Notes: generated by a model from the letters alone, not told the origin. Counted from the stretch's first letter, positions 24,249-33,237 are shown. The stretch is 64,000 nt of DNA from Dictyobacter aurantiacus (GCF_003967515.1 NZ_BIFQ01000002.1:558001-622000); one strand, 5' to 3'. Numbers and translations: made by a program.

Positions 24249-25406
24249 TCATCCGGGCTGGTTGGTCAGAAGATCATGATGGTCGGCCACGCTCTCATCA
24301 ATCGTTCCATCCACACGCTGCGGCAGCGCATGTACCACGACACTGGCCAGGCGCGGCTGCGCGTGATAGAGATTGTGGCGCACCTCCTCCACCAGCTGAT
24401 GGCTATCGCGCAGGGAAAGATGTTCGTCGACCAGGACCTGAACCTCCGCGGCCAGCGTGTGACCAACCCAGCGGGCGCGTACCCGCTGCACCTTGCGCAC
24501 ACCCGGCGTCTCCCGAGCCGTCTGCTCCAGCCGATCAACGATCGCTGGATCAACCGCGTCCATCAAACGATGCCACATCGTCACCACCGTATCCTTGACG
24601 ATAAAGAGGATCGCTATCGTAATCAGTAGACCAATGATAGGATCGGCCAGGGGCAGGCCCAGCAGGCTGCCCGCAGCGCCAAAGAGCACGGCCAGGGAGG
24701 TCAGGCCATCGACGCGCGCATGCTGACCATCGGCCACCAGCGCCGCCGAACCGATCTCATTTCCCACCCGGATACGGAAGACGGCCACGCCTTCGTTACC
24801 CAGAAAACCGACGATGGCCGCCAGCATCACCCACCAGACGTTGCGCAGCGGCTCGGGATGCAATAGTTTGAAGATGCTCTCATAACCGGCCACGATCGCG
24901 CTGATAAAGATCATCAGGATAATGACCACGCCGGCCAGATCCTCGGCGCGTCCAAACCCATAGGTATAGCGCCTGGTCGCCAGGCGGCGTCCCAGCACAA
25001 AAGCCAGGCCCAACGGAATCGCCGTCAGGGCATCGGAGAAATTATGGATGGTATCAGCCAGCAAGCCCACGCTCCCGCTCAGCAGCACGATTACCAATTG
25101 AAAGAGCGCGGTCAACCCCAGTCCCAGCAAAGAGATCTTCAGGGCCCACAGGCCGCGCGCGCTGGTTTCCAGCGCCGTATCGACATTCGCCTCTCCATGG
25201 CTATGACCATGCAGAAAAGGAATGGCCTCCAGCAGCCAGCCAAAACGACCATGATCGTGTCCATGATCATGACCGTGCCCGCCATGATCGTGTCCATGAT
25301 CATGTGCGTCGTGGAGATGCTCATGACCGGCATGATCATGATTGTGCTGGTCATGGGGATGCTCGTGCTGAGCGTGGATATGGGATGGCGATACTTGCTC
25401 CGACAT
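24249..25406 (-). CDS. CDF-family divalent-cation efflux transporter
   Basis: 385 residues. The first 75 are extremely His/Asp rich (HDHGHDHGGHGHDHGHDHG), a metal-binding cytosolic tail. Six helices follow with the paired sites GLLADTIHNFSDAL (HxxxD) and AALVADGQHARVDG (DxxxxxxxD region), then a C-terminal cytosolic domain (QRVRARWVGHTLAAEVQVLVD). It exports Zn2+/Cd2+/Co2+ in exchange for protons. AAAGGAGG lies 10 nt before the ATG at 25406. It lies 20 bp after the ArsR gene in the same operon. Confidence 0.94.
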   Translation of the reverse strand: MSEQVSPSHIHAQHEHPHDQHNHDHAGHEHLHDAHDHGHDHGGHGHDHGHDHGRFGWLLEAIPFLHGHSHGEANVDTALETSARGLWALKISLLGLGLTALFQLVIVLLSGSVGLLADTIHNFSDALTAIPLGLAFVLGRRLATRRYTYGFGRAEDLAGVVIILMIFISAIVAGYESIFKLLHPEPLRNVWWVMLAAIVGFLGNEGVAVFRIRVGNEIGSAALVADGQHARVDGLTSLAVLFGAAGSLLGLPLADPIIGLLITIAILFIVKDTVVTMWHRLMDAVDPAIVDRLEQTARETPGVRKVQRVRARWVGHTLAAEVQVLVDEHLSLRDSHQLVEEVRHNLYHAQPRLASVVVHALPQRVDGTIDESVADHHDLLTNQPG

Positions 25407-25425
25407 ACCGATGCTTCCTCCTTTG

Positions 25426-25824
25426 TTAATCCTGATGTGTGGGTAAGGTATAGGGATGATCGGGTAGACCGTGGCGCACATGATCAACATGATGCTGGGC
25501 CTCGCGGAACAGGGCCGCCACATGCTGATCATCCACAGAATAGTAAATAACAGTACCTTCGCGACGTGATTTCACCAGGCGGCGATCGCGCAGGGAACGC
25601 AGGTGATGTGAGACCGCTGATTCTGAAACTCCGACCAGGAGCGCCAGATCGCGTACACACAACGAGCGCTGCGTCAACGCATAGAGGATGCGCGCTCGCG
25701 TCTGATCTGAAAGCCCCTGAAAAGTCTCGACAATAAGGGCCAGATGCTCATCCGAGAGTGCCTGCTGCCGGGCGGCCTCAAGAGCATTACGGTCGATTGG
25801 TAGTTGCTCCACTTCTTTTCCCAT
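25426..25824 (-). CDS. ArsR/SmtB-family metal-sensing repressor
   Basis: 132 residues, winged helix: LSDQTRARILYALTQRSLCVRDLALLVGVSESAVSHHLRSLRDRRLV, wing SRREGTVIYYSVDDQHV, and a His-rich C-terminal helix (HVAALFREAQHHVDHVRHG) matching the alpha-5 Zn site DxH...HxxH/E of SmtB/CzrA. A metal should release it from DNA and switch on the CDF gene 20 bp downstream. The start at 25824 has AAGGAG 13 nt upstream, slightly far. Confidence 0.93.
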   Translation of the reverse strand: MGKEVEQLPIDRNALEAARQQALSDEHLALIVETFQGLSDQTRARILYALTQRSLCVRDLALLVGVSESAVSHHLRSLRDRRLVKSRREGTVIYYSVDDQHVAALFREAQHHVDHVRHGLPDHPYTLPTHQD

Positions 25825-25854
25825 GAACGCCTGATCGCTCCTTGTTACCTGAGT

Positions 25855-25877
25855 ATATGAACACTTACTCAGATAAT
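25855..25877. promoter_or_regulatory. SmtB/CzrA-type operator
   Basis: ATATGAACACTTACTCAGAT is an imperfect inverted repeat (ATATGA...TCAGAT) close to the known SmtB/ArsR 12-2-12 consensus. It lies 31 bp before the ArsR start, as expected for autorepression of the efflux operon. Confidence 0.7.
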
Positions 25878-25936
25878 AAATCAAAAAATGGTCACTGTCA
25901 AGCTCTGATCAAGAGGAGAGAAGCGGGGCTGGCGGC

Positions 25937-26251
25937 TTACTCGGGCTGGGCCCAGCCTGGCAGATCTGAACGCTCGGCGTTGCGCTGATGCAGTTGCGTC
26001 ATCGAGGTTGCGCGCCCGATATAGGGACTGCTCAGATCGGTATGCAGCATCAATAACTGTTGCACCTGGGCCTGTATATCAGGAGGCAGCGCCTCCTTCA
26101 CGGCCGACAGGGCGGATAGCAATTCATGCTCCATCGCCTGCTTCTGGGCCTGATCATTCGAGGGACGTGCCTGTAACGACTGCAAGCGCTCGACCGACTT
26201 CTGAAGCTGAGCTCGCACACGCTCCATCATAGCATCCTTCTTCGTACCCAT
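25937..26251 (-). CDS. Small hydrophilic coiled-coil protein of unknown function
   Basis: 104 residues, mostly helical with heptad-like stretches (ERVRAQLQKSVERLQSLQA, then KQAMEHELLSALSAVKEAL), no Cys, no signal peptide or helix long enough for a membrane. AAGG-type SD 6 nt before the ATG. It lies upstream of the ArsR/CDF operon on the same strand but with its own gap of about 50 bp, so it is not clearly part of it. Not recognised. Confidence 0.6.
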   Translation of the reverse strand: MGTKKDAMMERVRAQLQKSVERLQSLQARPSNDQAQKQAMEHELLSALSAVKEALPPDIQAQVQQLLMLHTDLSSPYIGRATSMTQLHQRNAERSDLPGWAQPE

Positions 26252-26612
26252 GAAACCTTGTCCTTCCTCAATATAGCGCCGTCAGCGCACAACGGGTCCG
26301 CGCCCGTATATCATTCCAGCAACTTCCATCCATGCTCTGCGTCAACGAAAAACATGAACAAAAACATGAACAGATGCTCTTAGAATAACAGAAACCATGC
26401 CAAATAGCTATTAGAATTAGATGTATGTATGAAAAACGCGCATGCAGTCCGCATTTTATACATGCGAAAAGTACTTTAGCTATTATTTTTACGGTTTGTT
26501 TGCTATAATCATAAATGTTTATCTCAGCATTTTGCAGTAAACGCGTATACGCATCAGGACTTATAAAGCATATCTTTCTAATGACTCGTAAAAATAGTCA
26601 GGAGTAATCTCA
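26252..26612 (+). other. AT-rich intergenic region, probable promoter of the zinc-ribbon gene
   Basis: A -10-like TATAAT is at 26504-26509 with no strong -35. No repeat-family member, hairpin or further gene is seen in this 361-bp gap. Confidence 0.4.
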
Positions 26613-28055
26613 TTGAGCACCACGCAACGTCTGTGCCCTCAATGTGGAACGCAGGTTCAGCCGGGGCAGAAATTCTGTGGCAACTGCGGAGCCCCTCATA
26701 GTGAACCGCCAGCGATGAACCGATCCGAAGCGAACGCGCCAGCGGCACTACCACCTATGTTGCAGCGGGCAGACGGACAGCCAGATCCAGCGGGAGAGGC
26801 AACCGTGCGGGTATCCCCTTCAGCATCTCAGTCAGGGCCAGCACGATCCGCGTATCCGATTCCCAGAAGGCCACTTCCTGGTAACGTAGAAGCAGAGCAG
26901 AGGAACGCGCTCCAGCCGGGTCAGGTAGAGTTCCCACACGCAGGCGCTTCATATCCTCACTCCAATGGACCTGCCTTCACTCCGGCCAGCAATCCTGTCG
27001 CCAATGGACCCGCCTTCCAGCCAATAAACGGGCCCGCCATGTTCCCCGTCAACGAACCCGCCTTCACTCCGGTCAACAGACCCGACGGGCCTCCCGTCAA
27101 TGGTCCCGTTTTCATGCCTGCTGGCTCCCAGCCACCCGCGACCGGAACGACCAGCTATTATAATAGTCCTGGGCCCTATCCGCCTCTATCCGTCTATGGT
27201 CAGCCTGGACAACCACAGCCCCCGATTGGCTATCCGCCCTATATGGCGCCCGGCGCACCAAAGAAGCGCATCAACCCTCTATTTATCGCCCTGGGCATCG
27301 TCCTGGTCGTGATGGTGGTATTATGTGGCGTCCTCGCGTACAACCTGAACGCGGCGCTGACCCCGGTTAGCCGTACAACTCCCACCAACACCATAACCAG
27401 CACGCCCACCGCGCTACCGACCCCGACTGGCAAACCAATTATTGACGACAACTTTGGGGACAACAAAAACAACTGGGACCTTTTTCAGCGGTCCGGCTAT
27501 GGGGCCAGCATCGATCAACATCTCCTGGTGATGTCAGAAGGCAATGGAAAAACGTTTCTGGAACATATCCCAGGCGCGCAAGCGATGACAGATTTTCAGA
27601 TAGATATGACATATATCCTGCAGAATGGCGACCAGGCCTATGTTGGCGTCCTCTTCCGGCGCCAATCGGGGGCAGGTAACCAGAAATTGCGCGGCTATGT
27701 GCTGATGATAGCACCCGGTTCGGGGCGCTATTTCATCCGCAAGATCGTTGATCCATCAGCCGGCAATCCCTCTGACACAGTTAATGCGACAATCAATCTA
27801 GCTTCGGGCATCCTGGATGATCCGGTACCGCTTAACAGGTCTATTCAGACCACGCTCACCATACAAGGCACCAGAATGACATTTTATGTGAACGGGAAAC
27901 AGATCACCACCTGCGACGACAACAGTTCTACCTCACCCTACGATACCGGCTCAGTTGATCTCTTATTGCAGGGCAGCGGCAGCGGCACACCAGCCAGACT
28001 AGAATTATCGCATGTTGCGCTCTACGACAACGGAAGCGGCGGCCCCTCCATCTAA
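26613..28055 (+). CDS. Zinc-ribbon, Pro-rich, single-span membrane protein with extracellular domain
   Basis: 480 residues. N-terminal zinc ribbon CPQCG-CGNCG (residues 8-28, cytosolic), a long Pro/Asn-rich part with repeats of (V/A)NGPAF and PVN.P (about 110-180), one transmembrane helix (PLFIALGIVLVVMVVLCGVLAY, about 226-247), a Thr/Pro linker, and an outer beta-rich domain beginning PIIDDNFGDNKNNWDLF that resembles the concanavalin/LamG-like jelly roll of DUF1080-type proteins. TTG start: GGAG lies 8 nt upstream and a stop precedes it in frame. Function unknown; followed by a good terminator. Confidence 0.85.
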   Translation: MSTTQRLCPQCGTQVQPGQKFCGNCGAPHSEPPAMNRSEANAPAALPPMLQRADGQPDPAGEATVRVSPSASQSGPARSAYPIPRRPLPGNVEAEQRNALQPGQVEFPHAGASYPHSNGPAFTPASNPVANGPAFQPINGPAMFPVNEPAFTPVNRPDGPPVNGPVFMPAGSQPPATGTTSYYNSPGPYPPLSVYGQPGQPQPPIGYPPYMAPGAPKKRINPLFIALGIVLVVMVVLCGVLAYNLNAALTPVSRTTPTNTITSTPTALPTPTGKPIIDDNFGDNKNNWDLFQRSGYGASIDQHLLVMSEGNGKTFLEHIPGAQAMTDFQIDMTYILQNGDQAYVGVLFRRQSGAGNQKLRGYVLMIAPGSGRYFIRKIVDPSAGNPSDTVNATINLASGILDDPVPLNRSIQTTLTIQGTRMTFYVNGKQITTCDDNSSTSPYDTGSVDLLLQGSGSGTPARLELSHVALYDNGSGGPSI

Positions 28056-28076
28056 CTGCCACTGACAGGTATATCA

Positions 28077-28124
28077 ACTGGCGGCACAGGCGCTTACGAC
28101 AGCGTCTATGCCGCCAGTTTTTTG
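28077..28124 (+). terminator. Rho-independent terminator
   Basis: Perfect 11-bp stem 28077-28087 / 28110-28120 followed by TTTTTT, 22 bp after the zinc-ribbon gene. Confidence 0.85.
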
Positions 28125-28264
28125 TTCACCCATGATATTAAGAATCACGTCACCTACCACAATCCTCTTTTACGCCTGGGATACTGGGTTGGTCCATCGT
28201 CATCTCCACCTTTGCCTTTCCCTTTGTCATCCTTACCATCTGGAGTATGAGGAATTTCGCCAAA

Positions 28265-28456
28265 TTAGCCTTCAATCACGGCATCTTGAATATCCCGACG
28301 AGATCCAGATGGGTTGTGGTACCAGACGCCATCATCGGGGTCTTGCCACCAGTAAGGACACGTGAGCCCATTTGAGCAGTATTCGCAATTTGACGTATCA
28401 GTATAATGCTGCTTCTTCATCCCTTCATTATCGCGGCCGTTTCTGCCTCGTGTCAT
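28265..28456 (-). CDS. Small Cys-containing protein coupled to a HAD-like gene
   Basis: 63 residues with NCEYCSNGLTCPYWWQD (C-x2-C-x5-C) and DDGVWYHNPSGS, possibly a metal-binding knuckle. AAAGGAGGT lies 10 nt before the ATG, inside the upstream gene, and its ATG overlaps that gene's TGA (ATGA), so translation is probably coupled. Not recognised; the excellent SD and overlap argue it is real. Confidence 0.7.
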   Translation of the reverse strand: MTRGRNGRDNEGMKKQHYTDTSNCEYCSNGLTCPYWWQDPDDGVWYHNPSGSRRDIQDAVIEG

Positions 28457-29166
28457 AGTCTATTGACCTCCTTTCCGACCGGCCTGTTGACGGCTAAATT
28501 GTGAACTTCTGACCAATTTGGGAACGGGATCACAGGCAACGTACCCTCCAGGTCGCATTCATCGTAGTTGTATCCAAATGCGGCCAAAGTAAGATACTCG
28601 CGCAAAAGACGTTGATCATCTTCAGGCAATTCATCAAATGCGTCCAAAAGCTTTTCCAGGCTGTCATCGATTAAAAGCACACGCTGGGATTGCTCGCGCA
28701 CCATCGCGGCAATCGTTGTCAACTTCACTTTGGGACCATCGCAAAAGAAGATCTTATCGGCGTTGGGGAAACCGCTATTTTTCAGCCAGATCTGGGTGCA
28801 CCGCGCAACATCGGCATTCCATTGCGGATGAAAATTGATCACCCTCGCTGTACAGTACCTGAGTGCATCGCAGCGCCTGGTAAGATAATGAACACTCTGC
28901 AGCGCGCCATCGACGAGCTGACAACTCGCGATATGATAGGGATGAAACCGTAGCAGTTCTAATTGATACTGATAGCGAGCAGCACCCACTGTTTCATAGT
29001 GGGACCGGGCCTGGGGTAGGGCGTGAAATGCTTCCAGGCTCATAACCCGTGCGAGTTGCTCGGCCGGGATGGCAAGGTTCAGCACGTCATTGTACATAGC
29101 CAGTAAACGGGGAAGGTTCTTTTTGGCCAGGACACCATCGAGATCGACAAGAATTGTTTCCACCAC
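28453..29166 (-). CDS. HAD-superfamily-like hydrolase
   Basis: About 237 residues from a GTG at 29166 or 29163, each behind GGAGG. The HAD motif I is ILVDLDGVLAKK at the very N-terminus and motif IV is RVLLIDDSLEKLLDAF, with TARVINFHPQWNADV near motif II/III. Probably a phosphatase or a nucleotidase of the 5'(3')-deoxyribonucleotidase-like type. The frame stays open upstream to 29382 and there encodes CYVCNAEREMSHLRIRCCPSC, a zinc-ribbon-like stretch; a longer protein from that point is possible but no SD is seen. Overlaps the next gene by ATGA. Confidence 0.8.
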   Translation of the reverse strand: MVETILVDLDGVLAKKNLPRLLAMYNDVLNLAIPAEQLARVMSLEAFHALPQARSHYETVGAARYQYQLELLRFHPYHIASCQLVDGALQSVHYLTRRCDALRYCTARVINFHPQWNADVARCTQIWLKNSGFPNADKIFFCDGPKVKLTTIAAMVREQSQRVLLIDDSLEKLLDAFDELPEDDQRLLREYLTLAAFGYNYDECDLEGTLPVIPFPNWSEVHNLAVNRPVGKEVNRL

Positions 29167-29505
29167 ACACTCCCTCCACGAAAAGCACAGGAACATCTTT
29201 AAGAGGAGATTATAGCACTTTATGGCATAGAAAGCTGCACTAAAAACGTCAGCCGCATAACTGCTCTCACAAAACTGGCTGCTTCGACACGATGGGCAAC
29301 ACCGAATGCGCAAGTGCGACATTTCTCTCTCTGCGTTGCATACGTAACAAAAGACAAACATTGATGCTTGCCCCATGTTCACGACCAGGCTACACTGTCT
29401 ATTGTAACACTATGATGCATTTGCAACAGAATATCGCTAAAAAAATCAGAACTGGGAGCGGCCACACTACCGCACCCCTACTCTACATTTATGGAGGAAT
29501 TTATC
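29167..29505. other. Intergenic region between divergent HAD and SDR genes
   Basis: Its left 216 bp are an open extension of the HAD frame containing a zinc-ribbon-like Cys pattern. The rest must hold the SDR promoter; no clear -35/-10 pair, hairpin or repeat is seen. Confidence 0.3.
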
Positions 29506-30414
29506 ATGAGTACTTTCAGTTTCGCTGACATTCCTAATATGACTGGTAAGACGGTGATCGTGACCGGCGCCAACAGCGGTATCGGGCTGGTCGCGGCACG
29601 CACGCTGGCAGAGGCTGGCGCACGCGTCGTATTCGCGGTGCGCAATATCGAGAAGGGCAAGGGGGCCGCAACTGCTATAGCTGGCGTAACCGAGGTCCGC
29701 CAGCTCGACCTCGCCAGCCTGGACTCCGTGCGGGCGTTTGCCGCTGGTTGGGATGGCGGAATCGACCTGCTGATTAACAACGCGGGCGTGTCGGAGAAAG
29801 AGCTTTCCCGCACCGCCGATGGGTTCGAGATGACATTTGGCACCAACCATCTCGGCCACTTCGCCCTGACAAACCTGCTCCTGCCGCACATCACCGGCCG
29901 GGTCGTAACCGTTGCCTCGCAGGCTGAGCGGATTGGGCGCCTTGACTTTGACGACCTCAACTGGGAGCACAAACCCTACAAAGGGTCTCCTGCCTATGCG
30001 CAGTCAAAACTGGCGAACCTGCTGTTCACCGCGGAGCTGCAACGTCGGCTGGACGCCGCAGGATCGAGCGTGCTCGCGATCGCAGCGCATCCCGGCTTCG
30101 TCGCCACGGACATCTACAACCATGCAGGTGTTCGCCCATCCGGTCTGTCCGCAACCATGATCCGACTACTGGCGCAGGACGCCAATATGGGCGCGCTGCC
30201 TACCCTGTATGCTGCTGTCGCCGACATCCCCGGCAACAGCTTCGCCGGACCCCGCCACTTCGCGCACATGCGCGGCGCGCCTATGCTCATCGGACGCTCC
30301 GCCACCGCGCAGAACGCCGATATAGCTCGCCATCTCTGGGCTATCTCCGAGCAGTTCACCGGGGTCCGCTTCCCGCTCCAGCCTGTCCGTCCCTTAGCGG
30401 ATCTGCCCCTGTAG
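29506..30414 (+). CDS. SDR oxidoreductase (retinol-dehydrogenase-like)
   Basis: 302 residues. TGANSGIGLVAARTLAEAGARVVFAVRN (cofactor site), DLLINNAGV, NHLGHFALTNLLLP, VTVASQAE and YAQSKLANLLF (Tyr/Lys), with a long C-terminal region as in the WW-domain oxidoreductase/retinol-dehydrogenase-like group. NADP(H) is expected from the Arg-rich second strand (VFAVRNIEKG). Start at 29506 with GGAGG 7 nt upstream; an ATG at 29491 overlaps that SD. Substrate unknown. Confidence 0.92.
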   Translation: MSTFSFADIPNMTGKTVIVTGANSGIGLVAARTLAEAGARVVFAVRNIEKGKGAATAIAGVTEVRQLDLASLDSVRAFAAGWDGGIDLLINNAGVSEKELSRTADGFEMTFGTNHLGHFALTNLLLPHITGRVVTVASQAERIGRLDFDDLNWEHKPYKGSPAYAQSKLANLLFTAELQRRLDAAGSSVLAIAAHPGFVATDIYNHAGVRPSGLSATMIRLLAQDANMGALPTLYAAVADIPGNSFAGPRHFAHMRGAPMLIGRSATAQNADIARHLWAISEQFTGVRFPLQPVRPLADLPL

Positions 30415-30510
30415 CAGGCCGAAACCGCGAGTCAAATACAAGATTCATCACCTCTCATGAAGGCCCAGGAGACGTCTCCAATGCTATCATAGATGACTTA
30501 AATCTAGGAA

Positions 30511-30549
30511 TTGACATCTCCCCTTGCTTTAGCTATGGGGAGATGTCAA
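30511..30549. repeat. 13-bp perfect hairpin resembling an IS200/IS605-type end
   Basis: Arms 30511-30523 (TTGACATCTCCCC) and 30537-30549 with a 13-nt loop containing TTTAGC. Similar TTGACA..CTCCCC hairpins mark ends of IS200/IS605 elements; no tnpA or tnpB is nearby, so at most a relic. Confidence 0.4.
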
Positions 30550-30664
30550 GATGTTCAAGATACCACCTTCAGACAACACAAGATATGCCGTTTATTCTTC
30601 TCTTGCTATTTTCCTCTGGATATGTCAATATACAGGCAATATTGCAGCAGGAGACACACTTGAG

Positions 30665-30877
30665 ATGACGAGTAACAGATATCCAAGACGCTGGCAGCCC
30701 ACGAAACTCAATGCCAAACAACGCCTACATGCGCTGCTCCGTGAAAATCCTTCTCTTACCCCCCAGGAACTAGCCAGAGCCGTTGGTTGCACAACCGCCT
30801 CGGCCCGCATCTGGAAGAGCACCTTTTTCGCCAAGAATTACGATGTCGACGAAGGTCCGCAGCATAGCCAACCATAA
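30665..30877 (+). CDS. Small HTH-like protein
   Basis: 70 residues, basic at the N-terminus (NRYPRRWQPTKLNAKQR) then a helix-turn-helix-like stretch NPSLTPQELARAVGCTTASARIWKS. It might be a small DNA-binding protein or a remnant of a transposase or regulator. GGAG is 12 nt before the ATG, rather far. It follows the IS-like hairpin at 30511-30549. Moderate doubt. Confidence 0.5.
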   Translation: MTSNRYPRRWQPTKLNAKQRLHALLRENPSLTPQELARAVGCTTASARIWKSTFFAKNYDVDEGPQHSQP

Positions 30878-31068
30878 CGGATAGCTGAGTCACTCATGCG
30901 CACATATGCGCTGGTGCATCAGCGTCTTGCCATAGCTTCACCTCATCTCGTAGAATTGAAGGATGATTATCAAGCAAGGAAGATGCGATGCAACTGCTTG
31001 CGTCCCCTGCAGACGCGGTAAGCATCATCGTGCTGCATATGCGCCATTGAAAGGCGATAAGATAGAAT

Positions 31069-31851
31069 ATGGATTATAACTGGACAAATTGTTCTAAAGT
31101 TGTGAAGGCGGAAGTGAAGACCGTGCTGGAGGAGTTCCAGCGCATACTGGGTGACAACCTGCTGGGAATCTATCTTGGCGGCTCGCTGGCCGCCGGCGGC
31201 TTTAATCCCGAACGCAGCGATATCAATCTACTGGTGGTCACCGCGCGCGAGCTTGAAGCCGAAAACAAGCGTAAGATCATCGGGCTACTGCTGCGCGTTT
31301 CACGCACGCCCGCGCCTCTAGACATCACCTTTGTAGTTGAGCAGGCGATCCACAATCTGCCACAACCACGGCCCGTCGACTGGCATTATGATGAGAGTCT
31401 GCGCGAGGATTATAAACGCGCCCTGCATAATACAGGCGACACACAATGGAACGGGACCACGCCCCCAAGCGATCATCTGATCATCGAGCTGGCCGCCCTG
31501 CGTCAGTACGGCATCTGCCTGTATGGAAAACCGGTAGCCGAGGCCATTCCAGAGGTGCCGGGAGAGGTTTTCCGTGGTGCCCTCATCCACTATCTGCAAG
31601 ACATCAAAGCCCATCCATTGCGAGATCCGATTAGCTTCGTGCTCGACACCAGTCGTGGACTGGCCTATCTGCGCGAGGGACTCTTCCTGTCGAAGCGCGA
31701 CGGAAGCATCTGGGGCCTTACCCACCTGCCGGAACAATACCGGCCCCTGCTGCAACAGGTACAGGCCATCTACCAGAATGGGCGACTGGGACGTCCCGTT
31801 GGTCGTGCCGCCTTTGAAAGCTTCACCACGCTGTTGCAGGATTTATCATAA
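31069..31851 (+). CDS. Aminoglycoside-adenylyltransferase-like nucleotidyltransferase (DUF4111 type)
   Basis: 260 residues. N-terminal nucleotidyltransferase fold with GIYLGGSLAAGGFNPERSDINLLVV; in AadA-type enzymes this is GS..xG..xSDID. Here the second acidic residue of the DxD metal pair is Asn, which may reduce or abolish catalysis. A helical C-terminal domain (SDHLIIELAALRQYGICLYG onward) matches DUF4111. A paralogue with intact SDID but a frameshift is at 41035-41836. Resistance function is not implied. Confidence 0.85.
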   Translation: MDYNWTNCSKVVKAEVKTVLEEFQRILGDNLLGIYLGGSLAAGGFNPERSDINLLVVTARELEAENKRKIIGLLLRVSRTPAPLDITFVVEQAIHNLPQPRPVDWHYDESLREDYKRALHNTGDTQWNGTTPPSDHLIIELAALRQYGICLYGKPVAEAIPEVPGEVFRGALIHYLQDIKAHPLRDPISFVLDTSRGLAYLREGLFLSKRDGSIWGLTHLPEQYRPLLQQVQAIYQNGRLGRPVGRAAFESFTTLLQDLS

Positions 31852-31852
31852 G

Positions 31853-31881
31853 TCGGGGCAAGCCCGACACATACGGTTAAA
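31853..31881 (+). repeat. Family B repeat, minimal copy
   Basis: GTCGGGGCAAGCCCGACACATACGG: stem TCGGG/CCCGA with CAAG loop and an ACATACGG end. It sits directly after the nucleotidyltransferase stop and before the convergent regulator gene. Confidence 0.6.
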
Positions 31882-31891
31882 TGTGTGTGTG

Positions 31892-33187
31892 TTATCGTTC
31901 GGCGGTCATGGGGAGGGTCTGCACGACGGCGTTGGCGGTCGAGCCGCAGCTTTTGCGTACCAGCAGGCTGACAGGCAGCTTGAGATGGCGGTTGGTGGAG
32001 AAGCGCTGCGAAATGCGATTATGCAGGAGGTGGGCGCTCTGACGCCCAAGCTCACCCACGGGCTGTACGATAGTGGTCAGGGGTACGCGCATCATTGAGC
32101 TCAGGCGGCTACTGCCCCCGCCACACACCAACGCCAGGTCTTCGGGCATACGCAATGAGGTCTGTTCGAGTGAGCACAGGACCTGCACCGCCAGGTAATC
32201 GTTCATTGTCACCACCGCCGTGGGCCGGCGAGGATGCTGGAGGTAGGCAAGCAAGCGCTGCCCATCCTCAGGACAGCAAACTTCAATTACGGCGCCGTGG
32301 TCATGCGCGGATGGATAGGCGTGCCACAGCGTATCCAGCAACAGGTGCTCATCCACCGGCAACTGATGATCGCGCATACACTGCAAATAGCCCGCGCGCC
32401 GCGCCGCGCTACTGGTAACCAGGTAATTGACGGAGACAAAGCCAACACGCCGATGGCCCAGCTTGATCAGATGCTGCGTCGACGCATAGCCGGCCATAAA
32501 ATCATCCGAGACCACATAGCTGGCCTCGATCTCGGGCACATAGCGGTCCAGCAGCACGAAGGGGATCTGGCGCGCCTGCAGGGTCTGCAAGAGGGCGATA
32601 CGATCTTTGCCCTCAGGGGTCGATACATAGCCACCATCGCGCTCAAGCACGCGATGATCGCAGGGATAGATAATCATGCCCGCCACATCCTGACGCAAGA
32701 ATTGCTCGATATGGTAGCGCTCCAGTCCCTCATCATCTTCCGAATAAGCAAAGCTCAGGCCATAGCCAAAAGAGCGCGTCATCGACTCAACGCCCAGCAC
32801 AATCCCATCCAGAAAATCGGTGCCGAAATGAGGAATGACGATGCCCACAAACGCGGTACGCCCCGGCATGTGAAACGTGGGGGAAGATAACTCAACACGC
32901 TTCTCTTCAATACCGGTGGATGCGGGAGCGATTTCCGCGCGCGGCGGCTCAATATCGGCCACGAAAGTACCCTGCGGTCGCCGGCGGTAGAGCACCCCCT
33001 CGCGCACCAGTGCTTCTAACGACTTCGTAATGGTCCCCTGACTGACGCCAAACTGCCGGGCAAGCTCAACTTCAGAAGCTATCTTCGTGTGGGCCGCCAG
33101 GCCGCGCTGTGCAATATCCTGGCGAATGCTTTGAGCAATCCGGCGATACAAGGGTAGTTGTGGCTCTTGTCCGTGCGCTGTACTCAA
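31892..33187 (-). CDS. GntR-HTH/LacI-sensor repressor (AraR-like architecture)
   Basis: 431 residues. N-terminal GntR winged helix (PLYRRIAQSIRQDI, then SEVELARQFGVSQGTITKSLEALVREGVLYRRRPQGTFV, residues about 12-80) and a C-terminal periplasmic-binding-like sensor (VGIVIPHFGTDFLDGIVLGVE onward, HRRVGFVSVN, AVVTMNDYLAVQVL, LTTIVQPVGELGRQSAHLL). This is the layout of B. subtilis AraR: a sugar-released repressor. TTG start with AAGGA 7 nt upstream. Divergent from the sugar ABC operon, whose promoter is overlapped by a palindrome, so it is the likely regulator. Confidence 0.92.
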   Translation of the reverse strand: MSTAHGQEPQLPLYRRIAQSIRQDIAQRGLAAHTKIASEVELARQFGVSQGTITKSLEALVREGVLYRRRPQGTFVADIEPPRAEIAPASTGIEEKRVELSSPTFHMPGRTAFVGIVIPHFGTDFLDGIVLGVESMTRSFGYGLSFAYSEDDEGLERYHIEQFLRQDVAGMIIYPCDHRVLERDGGYVSTPEGKDRIALLQTLQARQIPFVLLDRYVPEIEASYVVSDDFMAGYASTQHLIKLGHRRVGFVSVNYLVTSSAARRAGYLQCMRDHQLPVDEHLLLDTLWHAYPSAHDHGAVIEVCCPEDGQRLLAYLQHPRRPTAVVTMNDYLAVQVLCSLEQTSLRMPEDLALVCGGGSSRLSSMMRVPLTTIVQPVGELGRQSAHLLHNRISQRFSTNRHLKLPVSLLVRKSCGSTANAVVQTLPMTAER

Positions 33188-33237
33188 AGATTTTTCCTTG
33201 TGCGTTACAAATTAGCTCTGCCGGTGGTGTTGTATAG

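Noticed and set aside
31069..31851. Calling the nucleotidyltransferase an aminoglycoside-resistance gene
   Set aside because: Only fold-level similarity is visible and the metal site is altered; family membership does not show resistance.
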